From NCBI GenBank assembly GCA_017308345.1, contig JAFKFE010000198.1, positions 1 to 7,984 of the forward strand: DNA of 7,984 nt, written 5' to 3'. A model generated the notes under the pieces. That model was not told where the DNA came from. It worked only from the letters and a program-made list of their open reading frames with translations, and did no database searches. The DNA comes from Alphaproteobacteria bacterium (GTDB taxonomy: Bacteria; Pseudomonadota; Alphaproteobacteria; Rhizobiales; Rhizobiaceae). The translations under genes and the position numbers were made by a program. Shown here piece by piece: positions 1-6,019 of this stretch (position 1 is its first letter; each line of letters starts with the position of its first letter).

Positions 1-454
1 ATGGCGGCTTTCCACCGATCTCAAGCGCTTCAAGGCCGACACGATGGGTAAGCCGATCGTCATGGGCCGCAAGACCTATGAAGGCATCGGGCGGCCGCTG
101 CCAGGGCGGCTCAACATCGTGGTGACGCGGGACAAGGCCTGGCGGGCCGAAGGCATAGAGGTGGCCCACTCGCTGGATGACGCGATCGCGCTGGCCAAGG
201 TGCGCGGCCGCTGCATGGCGGGCGCAGGGGAGATTTGCGTGGTTGGTGGCGGCCAGATCTATGCTCAGGCCCTGCCGATCGCCGACCGCCTGCACGTGAC
301 GCATGTGCTGGCCAGCGTCGACGGCGACGCCCATTTCCCCCCGATCGACCCAAGCACTTGGCAAGTCGTCAGCGCCGAGGATTTTCCCGCCGGCGAGAAG
401 GACAGCCACGCGACGCGCTACACCGTCTACGAACGCCGTCGCGGCGGTCGTTGA
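1..454 (+). CDS. folA: Dihydrofolate reductase, 5'-truncated by window edge
   Basis: Reduces dihydrofolate to tetrahydrofolate with NADPH, supplying one-carbon carriers for thymidylate, purine and methionine synthesis in the cytoplasm. The reading frame enters the window at base 2, and 150 residues plus a TGA stop (452-454) are visible. The first visible residues, WRLSTDLKRF, align with E. coli DHFR from Trp22, so about 20-25 N-terminal residues are missing. The Asp at visible residue 6 matches the catalytic acid Asp27. Other family marks are KPIVMGRKTYEGIGRPLPGR (cofactor and folate pocket), the glycine pair in VVGGGQIY (visible residues about 80-87), and VTHVLASVDGDAHFP near the C-terminus. 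The ATG at 44 is internal (a Met inside the DTMGKP stretch), not the start. The C-terminal tail is Arg/Gly-rich and unremarkable. Promoter and upstream partner are outside the window; thyA is a common upstream neighbour in this order, but it is not visible here. Confidence 0.96.
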   Translation, partial: WRLSTDLKRFKADTMGKPIVMGRKTYEGIGRPLPGRLNIVVTRDKAWRAEGIEVAHSLDDAIALAKVRGRCMAGAGEICVVGGGQIYAQALPIADRLHVTHVLASVDGDAHFPPIDPSTWQVVSAEDFPAGEKDSHATRYTVYERRRGGR

Positions 455-493
455 AGACGACAAACGGTCGCTATCGGTCCAAATCGGGCGGTG

Positions 494-508
494 GCGATGG
501 CACATCGC
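494..508 (+). repeat. Short perfect hairpin after folA
   Basis: GCGATG (494-499) and CATCGC (503-508) form a perfect 6-bp stem with a 3-nt loop, directly upstream of the proposed hflK -35 element. There is no T-tract after it, so it is a poor intrinsic terminator for folA. It could be an operator-like palindrome or chance in GC-rich DNA. Confidence 0.3.
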
Positions 509-509
509 G

Positions 510-538
510 TTGAAAGCGTGCCACGGCGTCCCTATAGA
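510..538 (+). promoter_or_regulatory. Putative promoter of the hflKC operon
   Basis: TTGAAA (510-515) and TATAGA (533-538) are separated by 17 bp, a good sigma-70-type arrangement. The same bases can be read as a heat-shock (RpoH-type) promoter, since TTGAAA is followed 15 bp later by CCTATAG (531-537), like the alphaproteobacterial RpoH pattern. Which sigma factor is used cannot be decided by eye. The -10 lies in the loop of a 5-bp inverted repeat, CGTCC (527-531) / GGACG (540-544). Transcription would begin near 545, giving a leader of about 50 nt before hflK. It is the best promoter candidate in the 141-bp folA-hflK gap, and it fits hflK starting a new transcription unit. Confidence 0.5.
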
Positions 539-595
539 AGGACGACGTTAGGATTGCGCCGTAAGGCCTGAGGGAACCGAAGCGAAAGGACATTC

Positions 596-1705
596 ATGCC
601 CTGGAACGACAAGAGCGGTGGCGGCGGCCCGTGGGGCGGCGGCGGCAATCAGGGGCCTTGGGGGCAGGGACCGAAAGGGCCGAGCGGCCCGCAAGGTTCG
701 CCTCCCGATCTTGAGGATATCATCCGCCGCGGCCAGGACAGGCTGCGGCGCGCGCTTCCGGGGGGCGGCGGCGCCAGCCCGGCCGTGCTGGGGCTGATCG
801 CGCTGGCCCTCATCGTGTTGTGGGCCTTCAAGGCGATCTATACCGTGCAGCCCGACGAGGTTGCCGTCGAACTGCGCTTCGGCCAGCCGAAGACCGAGCT
901 TTCGCAGCCCGGTCTGCATTTCCACTGGTGGCCGATCGAAACGGTCGAGACCGCCAAGATTTCCGAGCAGCTCGTCAGCATCGGCGGCGGCTCGACCAGC
1001 GGGTCCGGGCTGATGCTGTCCGGCGACCAGAACATCGTCAACGTGCAGTTCTCCGTTGCCTACCAGGTCTCCGATCCCAAGGCCTATCTGTTCGACGTTT
1101 CCGATCCCGACGGCATGCTGACCCAGGTGGCCGAGAGCGCCATGCGCGAAGTCGTCGGCAGGCGTCCGGCCCAGGATATCTTCCGCGACGATCGCCAAGG
1201 CATCGCAACCGCGGTGCGCGAGATCATCCAGGGGACGCTCGACGGCTACAAGACCGGCCTCCAGGTCAACGCGATCTCGATCGAGGACGCAGCGCCTCCG
1301 CGTGAGGTGGCCGATGCGTTCGACGAGGTGCAGCGCGCCGAGCAGGACGAGGACAAGTTCGTCGAGCAGGCCAACCAGTATTCCAACCAGAAGCTCGGAC
1401 AGGCGCGCGGCGAAGCGGCGCAGATCCGTGAAGATGCGGCGGCCTACAAGAACCGCGTCGTCCAGGAGGCGGAAGGCGAGGCGCAGCGCTTCATCTCCGT
1501 CTACAACGAATACGCCAAGGCGCCCGATGTCACGCGCAAGCGCCTCTATCTCGAAACCATGGAGAAGATCCTGAAGGACTCGAACAAGGTCGTCGTCGAG
1601 CAGGGCAACGGTCAGGGCGTTCTGCCTTACCTGCCGCTGCCGGCATTGCAGCCGAAAGCGCAGCCGGCACCGGCCTTGGGCGCCACGACGGGAGGTAACC
1701 AGTGA
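596..1705 (+). CDS. hflK: HflK, SPFH/band-7 membrane protein, FtsH modulator subunit
   Basis: With HflC it forms the large inner-membrane SPFH assembly that encloses and restrains the AAA protease FtsH; most of the protein lies on the periplasmic side. It has 369 residues, usual for HflK. Residues 1-60 are a Gly/Pro/Trp-rich segment (GPWGGGGNQGPWGQG), as is typical of HflK N-termini. One TM helix spans about 62-82 (VLGLIALALIVLWAFKAIY). The SPFH domain runs from YTVQPDEVAVELRFGQ to about 240, and a charged, Ala/Glu-rich coiled-coil helix covers about 240-300. The C-terminal end is Pro/Ala-rich. The start ATG has AAAGGA at 585-590, 5 nt upstream. Its TGA stop shares a base with the ATG of hflC (TGATG), indicating translational coupling. 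It probably heads an operon with hflC and the DUF2065 gene, driven from the gap after folA. No residue looks missing or broken. Confidence 0.95.
   Translation: MPWNDKSGGGGPWGGGGNQGPWGQGPKGPSGPQGSPPDLEDIIRRGQDRLRRALPGGGGASPAVLGLIALALIVLWAFKAIYTVQPDEVAVELRFGQPKTELSQPGLHFHWWPIETVETAKISEQLVSIGGGSTSGSGLMLSGDQNIVNVQFSVAYQVSDPKAYLFDVSDPDGMLTQVAESAMREVVGRRPAQDIFRDDRQGIATAVREIIQGTLDGYKTGLQVNAISIEDAAPPREVADAFDEVQRAEQDEDKFVEQANQYSNQKLGQARGEAAQIREDAAAYKNRVVQEAEGEAQRFISVYNEYAKAPDVTRKRLYLETMEKILKDSNKVVVEQGNGQGVLPYLPLPALQPKAQPAPALGATTGGNQ
1691..1696 (+). promoter_or_regulatory. Ribosome binding site deciding the hflC start
   Basis: GGAGGT lies inside the end of hflK. It is 8 nt from the ATG at 1705 and 5 nt from the in-frame GTG at 1702. 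I prefer the ATG because it gives the usual N-terminus MANRLPIL and a TGATG coupling with the hflK stop; the GTG would add only one residue. Confidence 0.7.
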
Positions 1706-2667
1706 TGGCCAACCGTCTTCCCATCCTCGCCGTCATCGCGGCCGTGCTTCTGTTCTTGCTCTACTCCTCGGTGTTCGTGGTCAATGCCGGCCAGCAGGCG
1801 ATCGTGCTCAGGTTCGGCGAGATCATCGACGTCAAGAGCGAGCCCGGCATCTACTTCAAGGCGCCGTTCGCCTTCTTCGATGCCGACAGCGTGCAAATGG
1901 TCGAGAAGCGGGTGATGCGCTTCGACCTCGACAACATCCGCGTCCAGGTCTCGGGCGGCAAGTTCTACGAGGTCGATGCCTTCATCGCCTACCGCATCTC
2001 GGATCCGCGCACCTTCCGCGCGGCGGTGTCCGGTCAGGTCGAACTGGCCGAAGCCCGGCTGAGGACGCGTCTCGACGCGGCGCTGCGCCGTGTCTACGGC
2101 TTGCGCGACTTCGAGGCAGCTCTTTCGGAAGAGCGCGGCAACATGATGCGCGAGGTGCGCGACCAGCTTCGCCCCGACGCGACCTCGCTTGGCCTCGACA
2201 TCGAGGACGTGCGCATCCGCCGGACCGACCTGACGGCGGAGGTCTCGCAGCAGACCTATGACCGCATGAAGGCCGAGCGCCTGGCGGAGGCCGAGCGGCT
2301 CAGGGCCCGCGGCAACGAGGCGGCGCAGCGCATCCGGGCGCGGGCCGACCGCGAAGTGGTCGAGATCGTCGCCGAGGCGCAGAAGGAATCGGAGATCCTG
2401 CGCGGCGAGGGCGAAGCCCAGCGCAGCGCGACTTTCGCGGAGGCCTACAAGCGCGATCCGGCTTTCTTCGATTTCTATCGATCGATGAATGCCTACGGCA
2501 CGGCGCTGGACAACACCGGGACGACGATGGTGCTCTCGCCTGAATCCGAGTTCTTCCGCTACTTCCGCGATCCGGACGCCAAGCCTCAGCCCGGGCAGCC
2601 GGCGGCGTCGCAGCCCGGAACGGGGCAACCGGCGGCACCGGCCGCGCAACCCAGCACCGCCCAGTAG
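1705..2667 (+). CDS. hflC: HflC, SPFH/band-7 membrane protein, FtsH modulator subunit
   Basis: Partner of HflK in the inner-membrane complex that modulates FtsH proteolysis. It has 320 residues from the ATG. A TM segment lies at about 5-26 (LPILAVIAAVLLFLLYSSVF) with almost no N-terminal extension, which separates HflC from HflK. The SPFH domain begins VVNAGQQAIVLRFGEI and runs to about 185. A long charged helix follows (about 185-245; TYDRMKAERLAEAERLRARG, then Glu/Arg/Ala-rich). The family's C-terminal FYRSMNAY...SPESEFFRYF block is at about 257-287. Residues 291-320 form a Pro/Ala/Gln-rich tail in which GQPAA occurs twice, 10 residues apart; this looks like a lineage-specific extension. 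hflC overlaps hflK by one base, and the next gene begins 6 nt after its TAG stop. It is intact, and codon use looks like its neighbours'. Confidence 0.95.
   Translation: MANRLPILAVIAAVLLFLLYSSVFVVNAGQQAIVLRFGEIIDVKSEPGIYFKAPFAFFDADSVQMVEKRVMRFDLDNIRVQVSGGKFYEVDAFIAYRISDPRTFRAAVSGQVELAEARLRTRLDAALRRVYGLRDFEAALSEERGNMMREVRDQLRPDATSLGLDIEDVRIRRTDLTAEVSQQTYDRMKAERLAEAERLRARGNEAAQRIRARADREVVEIVAEAQKESEILRGEGEAQRSATFAEAYKRDPAFFDFYRSMNAYGTALDNTGTTMVLSPESEFFRYFRDPDAKPQPGQPAASQPGTGQPAAPAAQPSTAQ
2593..2652 (+). repeat. Degenerate 30-bp tandem duplication in the hflC 3' end
   Basis: GGGCAGCCGGCGGC (2593-2606) recurs as GGGCAACCGGCGGC (2623-2636), exactly 30 bp later and in frame, encoding two GQPAA units of the Pro/Ala/Gln-rich HflC tail. 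The second half of each unit is diverged. This suggests an old slippage-type expansion of an unstructured tail. Confidence 0.4.
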
Positions 2668-2673
2668 CGGGCG

Positions 2674-2859
2674 GTGCAGGATTTTCTGGCGGCAATCGGC
2701 CTGGTCCTCGTGATCGAAGGGCTGGTCTATGGAGGGTTTCCGGCTTTGGCCCGGAAACTCGCGGCAGAGGTGCAGACGATGCCGGAGAATATGCTGCGGC
2801 TTGGCGGGCTTGCCGCCATAGCCGTCGGCGTCGGCATCGTTTGGCTGGTGCGCCGTTGA
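2674..2859 (+). CDS. DUF2065 family small membrane protein (YjeT-like)
   Basis: A 61-residue protein of unknown biochemical function. It consists of two hydrophobic helices, about 3-24 (DFLAAIGLVLVIEGLVYGGF) and 42-58 (LRLGGLAAIAVGVGIVWLV), joined by a short charged loop and ending in RR. This pattern, with the GLVLVIEGLVYGGFP block, is that of the DUF2065 family, whose E. coli member YjeT is encoded directly after hflC. The GTG start lies 6 nt after the hflC stop and has only a weak G-rich sequence before it, so translation probably depends on ribosomes finishing hflC. The conserved position suggests a role with HflKC or FtsH in the inner membrane, but that is inference from context only. 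Confidence 0.85.
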   Translation: MQDFLAAIGLVLVIEGLVYGGFPALARKLAAEVQTMPENMLRLGGLAAIAVGVGIVWLVRR

Positions 2860-2989
2860 CGAAAGTCCTTGGTGCAGCGGCCAGGGACGATTAATCTTGT
2901 GCCGACAGCCGCAGCCGCAAACGCGCCTTATTTCTTGCCAACATGATCGGAAGCGGCGTTTTTGCGGTTACGCTTTTCTTTTCAGAATC

Positions 2990-2994
2990 GGAGG
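2990..2994 (+). promoter_or_regulatory. Ribosome binding site deciding the Do protease start
   Basis: GGAGG is 5 nt before the ATG at 3000 and only 2 nt before the ATG at 2997, so 3000 is favoured. The earlier in-frame ATG at 2943 has no comparable site and would add 19 residues ahead of an already complete signal peptide. Confidence 0.7.
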
Positions 2995-2999
2995 CCATG

Positions 3000-4517
3000 A
3001 TGATATCCGACACCTTATTGCGCGCGGCGCGGCGCACGCTTTTTGCCGGCGCCACGGCGTTCGCGGTCGGCATTGTCGCCGTCCCGTCCTTCGTCACGCC
3101 CACGATCGCTTCCGACGGGCCGCCGTCGGTCGCTGATCTCGCCGAACGCCTGCTTGGCGCGGTGGTCAACATCTCGACCTCGCAGACGGTGAAAGGCACC
3201 GAAGGGCCTGGCGCGGTGCCGATGCCGCAACTGCCCGAAGGCTCGCCGTTCCAGGACTTTTTCGACGATTTCTTCAAGAACCGTGGCGGCGACAAGGGCG
3301 GCGCCGCGCAGAAGGTGCAGTCGCTCGGCTCCGGCTTCGTCATCGATGCCGAGCAGGGCATCGTGGTGACCAACAACCACGTCATTGCCGATGCCGATGA
3401 CATCGAGGTGAATTTCTCCGACGGCATCACGCTGAAGGCGACGCTTGTCGGCACCGACACCAAGACCGACGTCGCGGTGCTGAAGGTCGACCCCAAGGGC
3501 CACAAGCTGACGGCGGTGAAGTTCGGCGATTCCACCAAGATGCGCGTCGGCGACTGGGTGATGGCGATCGGCAATCCGTTCGGCCTTGGCGGCACTGTGA
3601 CGGTCGGCATCGTTTCGGCGCGCAACCGCGACATCAATTCCGGCCCCTATGACGACTTCATCCAGACCGACGCCGCCATCAATCGCGGCAATTCCGGCGG
3701 CCCGCTGTTCAATGCCGACGGCGAAGTCATCGGCATCAACACTGCGATCATCTCGCCATCGGGCGGTTCGATCGGCATCGGCTTCTCCATTCCCTCGCAG
3801 CTCGCCGCTGGCGTCGTCGACCAGCTCCGCCAGTATGGCGAGACGCGGCGCGGCTGGCTCGGCGTGCGCATCCAGCCGGTTACCGACGACATAGCCGAAA
3901 GCCTCGGCATGGCGACCGCCAAGGGCGCGCTGGTGGCCGGCGTCATCAAGGGCGGGCCGGTCGACAACGGCACGGTCCAGGCCGGCGACGTCATCATCAA
4001 GTTCGACGGCAAGGATATCCACGAAATGCGCGACCTGCCGCGCGTCGTGGCGGAAAGCCCGGTCGGCAAGGCGGTCGACGTGGTTATCGTGCGCAAGGGC
4101 GTCGAGCAGACCGTCAAGGTGACGCTAGGCCGGCTCGAGGATGGCGAGAAGCTGGCCAGCGGCGAGAACGGCGGCACCGATCAGGGCAATGGCGAAAAGG
4201 CAACGCCTCCGGTTTCGACGGCTTCGGTGCTCGGCATGACGGTCGGCGAGCTCAACGACGAGACCCGGCAGAAGTTCGGCATCGCCGCCGACGTGTCGGG
4301 CGTTGTCATCACGGATGTCGCCAAGGATTCGGCCGCCGCCGAGCGCGGCATCCAGCCCGGCGAGGTGATCACCGAGATCGCGCAGGAATCCGTCGGCACG
4401 CCGAAGGACGTAATGGACCGGATCGGCGCGCTGAAGGAGCAGGGCCGCAAGAACGCGCTTCTGATGCTGGCCTCGAAGACCGGCGAGCTGCGCTTCGTGA
4501 CGATCCGGATGGATTGA
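3000..4517 (+). CDS. Do/DegP-family periplasmic serine endoprotease
   Basis: ATP-independent protease and chaperone of the HtrA family that handles misfolded envelope proteins in the periplasm. It has 505 residues from the chosen ATG. An N-terminal signal peptide is visible: RAARR, a hydrophobic core to about residue 30, and a likely cleavage after TIA (38). The trypsin-like domain carries the catalytic triad His127 (TNNHVI), Asp157 (KTDVAV) and Ser232 (RGNSGGPL). The acidic loop FQDFFDDFFKNRGGDKGG (84-101) corresponds to the regulatory LA loop. Two PDZ domains follow: the first from RRGWLGVRIQPV (about 283-380) and the second at about 408-503, linked by a Gly/Glu/Asp-rich spacer. The protein has no cysteine, so it lacks the LA-loop disulfide of E. 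coli DegP. It lies 140 bp after the DUF2065 gene with its own ribosome site and probably its own promoter. DegP, DegQ and MucD-type names cannot be told apart here, so no symbol is given. Confidence 0.95.
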   Translation: MISDTLLRAARRTLFAGATAFAVGIVAVPSFVTPTIASDGPPSVADLAERLLGAVVNISTSQTVKGTEGPGAVPMPQLPEGSPFQDFFDDFFKNRGGDKGGAAQKVQSLGSGFVIDAEQGIVVTNNHVIADADDIEVNFSDGITLKATLVGTDTKTDVAVLKVDPKGHKLTAVKFGDSTKMRVGDWVMAIGNPFGLGGTVTVGIVSARNRDINSGPYDDFIQTDAAINRGNSGGPLFNADGEVIGINTAIISPSGGSIGIGFSIPSQLAAGVVDQLRQYGETRRGWLGVRIQPVTDDIAESLGMATAKGALVAGVIKGGPVDNGTVQAGDVIIKFDGKDIHEMRDLPRVVAESPVGKAVDVVIVRKGVEQTVKVTLGRLEDGEKLASGENGGTDQGNGEKATPPVSTASVLGMTVGELNDETRQKFGIAADVSGVVITDVAKDSAAAERGIQPGEVITEIAQESVGTPKDVMDRIGALKEQGRKNALLMLASKTGELRFVTIRMD

Positions 4518-4556
4518 GTCCGGAAAGCCGGGCAACAGATTGATGTTCAATGAAGA

Positions 4557-4581
4557 GGGCGGCTAGCGAGCCGCCCTTTTT
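4557..4581 (+). terminator. Strong intrinsic terminator after the Do protease gene
   Basis: GGGCGGCT (4557-4564) pairs perfectly with AGCCGCCC (4569-4576) across a 4-nt AGCG loop, followed by TTTTT (4577-4581). It starts 39 nt after the protease stop. The downstream arm, the loop and part of the upstream arm are also the last codons and stop of the convergent acetyltransferase gene. On the minus strand the hairpin is followed by a weaker, interrupted T-rich stretch, so it may work in both directions. Confidence 0.9.
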
Positions 4582-5135
4582 CGTGCCTGCCAGTCCCCCC
4601 GCGACAGCCGGTACATGACATGCCGCTTGAGATGCGGGTGGCTGTCGGGAACGCTTGGGTGATCGAAATCGGCGTTCGGATCGGCACGCATGCCGAGCCG
4701 CTTCATGACTGCGGTCGAGCGATGGTTTTCGGCAACCGCGAAAGACACGATTTCGTCCAGCCCGAGCGTTTCGAAACCAAAGGCGAGCCAGGCTTCGGCT
4801 GCTTCCGTGACATAGCCCTTGCCCCAGAATTCGGGCACCAGCCGCCAGCCGATCTCGATCGTGCCGGGCGCCAGCACGTCTATGTCTTCCGTTCCGGACA
4901 AGCCGACGAAGCCGATGCATTCGCCTGTCGCGGCGATCTCGGCCGCGGCGAAGCCATAACCGTCCTCATCGATCCAGGCGCGGACCTCGTCCATCTTGGC
5001 GTCAGCCGCGGCACGGTCGCGGCGGAACGGGAAGAATTCCATCACGCGCTCGTCGGAGTTGACACGATGGAAAAGCTCGCGGTCGCGTTCTTCCCAGTTG
5101 CGCAGGATGAGGCGCCCGGTGCGGATCGGCGTCAT
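4563..5135 (-). CDS. GNAT acetyltransferase, RimJ/RimL-like
   Basis: A 190-residue cytoplasmic N-acetyltransferase using acetyl-CoA; substrate unknown. The family shows in the opening TGRLILRNWEERDRELF (residues 6-22), the strand GECIGFVGLS (71-80), and the acetyl-CoA loop region IEIGWRLVPEFWGKGYVTEA (93-112) followed by an Ala-rich helix. AENHRSTAVMKRLGMR (135-150) is the motif-B helix with the conserved Asn and Ser of RimJ/RimL-type enzymes. The length is normal. Its ATG overlaps the serB TGA as ATGA (5132-5135), so it is almost certainly translated from the serB mRNA. The basic tail ARKRAAR is encoded within the terminator hairpin and T-tract of the convergent protease gene. Ribosomal-protein, free amino acid and small-molecule substrates are all possible; nothing in the context singles one out. 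Confidence 0.88.
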   Translation of the reverse strand: MTPIRTGRLILRNWEERDRELFHRVNSDERVMEFFPFRRDRAAADAKMDEVRAWIDEDGYGFAAAEIAATGECIGFVGLSGTEDIDVLAPGTIEIGWRLVPEFWGKGYVTEAAEAWLAFGFETLGLDEIVSFAVAENHRSTAVMKRLGMRADPNADFDHPSVPDSHPHLKRHVMYRLSRGDWQARKRAAR

Positions 5136-6019
5136 TCCACAAACTCATCCCGGCGGTAGCCCTGGAGATAGAGCAGCGCGGTCAGGTCGCCATGATCGAT
5201 GCGGATCCGCGCCTGCTCCGCCACCGCCGGCTTGGCGTGCAGGGCGACCCCTGTGCCGGCAAGACGGATCATATCGAGATCGTTGGCGCCGTCGCCGACC
5301 ACGATGGCATCCTGCGTGGTCAGGGCGAGCCTCGCCGCTATGTCGAGCAGCGCTTCGGCCTTCGCGGCGCGACCCAGGATAGGCTCGGTCACCATGCCGG
5401 CGAATTTGCCGTCTTTCTCGATCAGGCGGTTGGCCCGGTTTTCCTGGAACCCCAGCATGTCGGCGATGCGGCTGGTGAAGACGTCGAAGCCGCCCGAGAC
5501 CAGCGCTGTCCAGGCGCCGTTGGCGCGCATCGTGCGCACCAGCGCGCGGCCGCCGGCGGCGAGCGTCAGCCGGTTGGCGACGATGCGGTCGACCACCGCG
5601 GTGTCGAGGCCTTTCAGCAAGGCGACACGCTCGCGCAGGGCTGGCTCGAAGGCGATCTCGCCATTCATCGAGCGCGCGGTGATCGCCGCCACATGGTCCT
5701 TGACGCCGATTTCGTCGGCGAGCTCGTCGATGCACTCCTGGTCGATCATCGTCGAATCCATGTCGGCGAGCAGGATTTTCTTCCGCCTGCCTTCGGCGGA
5801 CTGGACGATCACATCGACCGGCTCGGAAGCCAGTGCTGAGCGCAGATTGGCGGTCACTTCGCCGATATCCGGGGGCCGCGGCAAAACGAGGTCGCAGGCG
5901 ACGTCCTCGTCCAGCCAATGAACGGCGCTTGCGCCTGCGGCCTGCAAGGCCATATTCGCAAGCGAGGCCGGCACGGCGCGGGCTTTTGGACGGGACACTA
6001 GCGTGGCGATCAGCGGCAT
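5132..6019 (-). CDS. serB: Phosphoserine phosphatase
   Basis: Hydrolyses O-phospho-L-serine to serine, the last step of the phosphorylated serine pathway, in the cytoplasm. It has 295 residues. The N-terminal part of about 75 residues is the usual divergent regulatory region. The HAD core follows: DMDST (86-90) with nucleophile Asp86 and acid Asp88, the cap segment (MIDQECIDELADEIGVKD), motif II SGGFD with Ser175, Lys220 of motif III, and the Mg-binding GDGANDLDM (242-250). I chose the ATG at 6019 because MPLIATLVSRP resembles the MALVATLI-type start of rhizobial SerB. An upstream ATG at 6160 would add 47 Pro/Ser-rich residues encoded antisense to the miaA P-loop region. No clear Shine-Dalgarno precedes 6019. 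The first 17 bases overlap the divergent miaA, and the stop overlaps the acetyltransferase start. Confidence 0.95.
   Translation of the reverse strand: MPLIATLVSRPKARAVPASLANMALQAAGASAVHWLDEDVACDLVLPRPPDIGEVTANLRSALASEPVDVIVQSAEGRRKKILLADMDSTMIDQECIDELADEIGVKDHVAAITARSMNGEIAFEPALRERVALLKGLDTAVVDRIVANRLTLAAGGRALVRTMRANGAWTALVSGGFDVFTSRIADMLGFQENRANRLIEKDGKFAGMVTEPILGRAAKAEALLDIAARLALTTQDAIVVGDGANDLDMIRLAGTGVALHAKPAVAEQARIRIDHGDLTALLYLQGYRRDEFVE

Noticed and set aside
1627..2649. 340-codon open frame antisense to hflC
   Set aside because: It lies opposite a clear hflC gene. Its translation is low-complexity Arg/Ala/Gly/Leu typical of antisense frames in GC-rich DNA, with no domain.
2867..2886. 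Hairpin CCTTGG/CCAGGG after the DUF2065 gene as a terminator
   Set aside because: The stem is 6 bp with one G-U pair and no T-tract follows, so I did not call it a terminator. The operon's 3' end remains unassigned.
2951..2982. AAGCG/CGCTT with a following T-rich run before the protease gene as a terminator
   Set aside because: The stem is only 5 bp with a 15-nt loop and the T-run is interrupted. It also sits within the likely leader of the protease gene.
3015..4022. 335-codon open frame antisense to the Do protease gene
   Set aside because: It is opposite the catalytic domain with its intact triad. The predicted protein is Asp/Arg/Val/Ala-rich without recognisable motifs.
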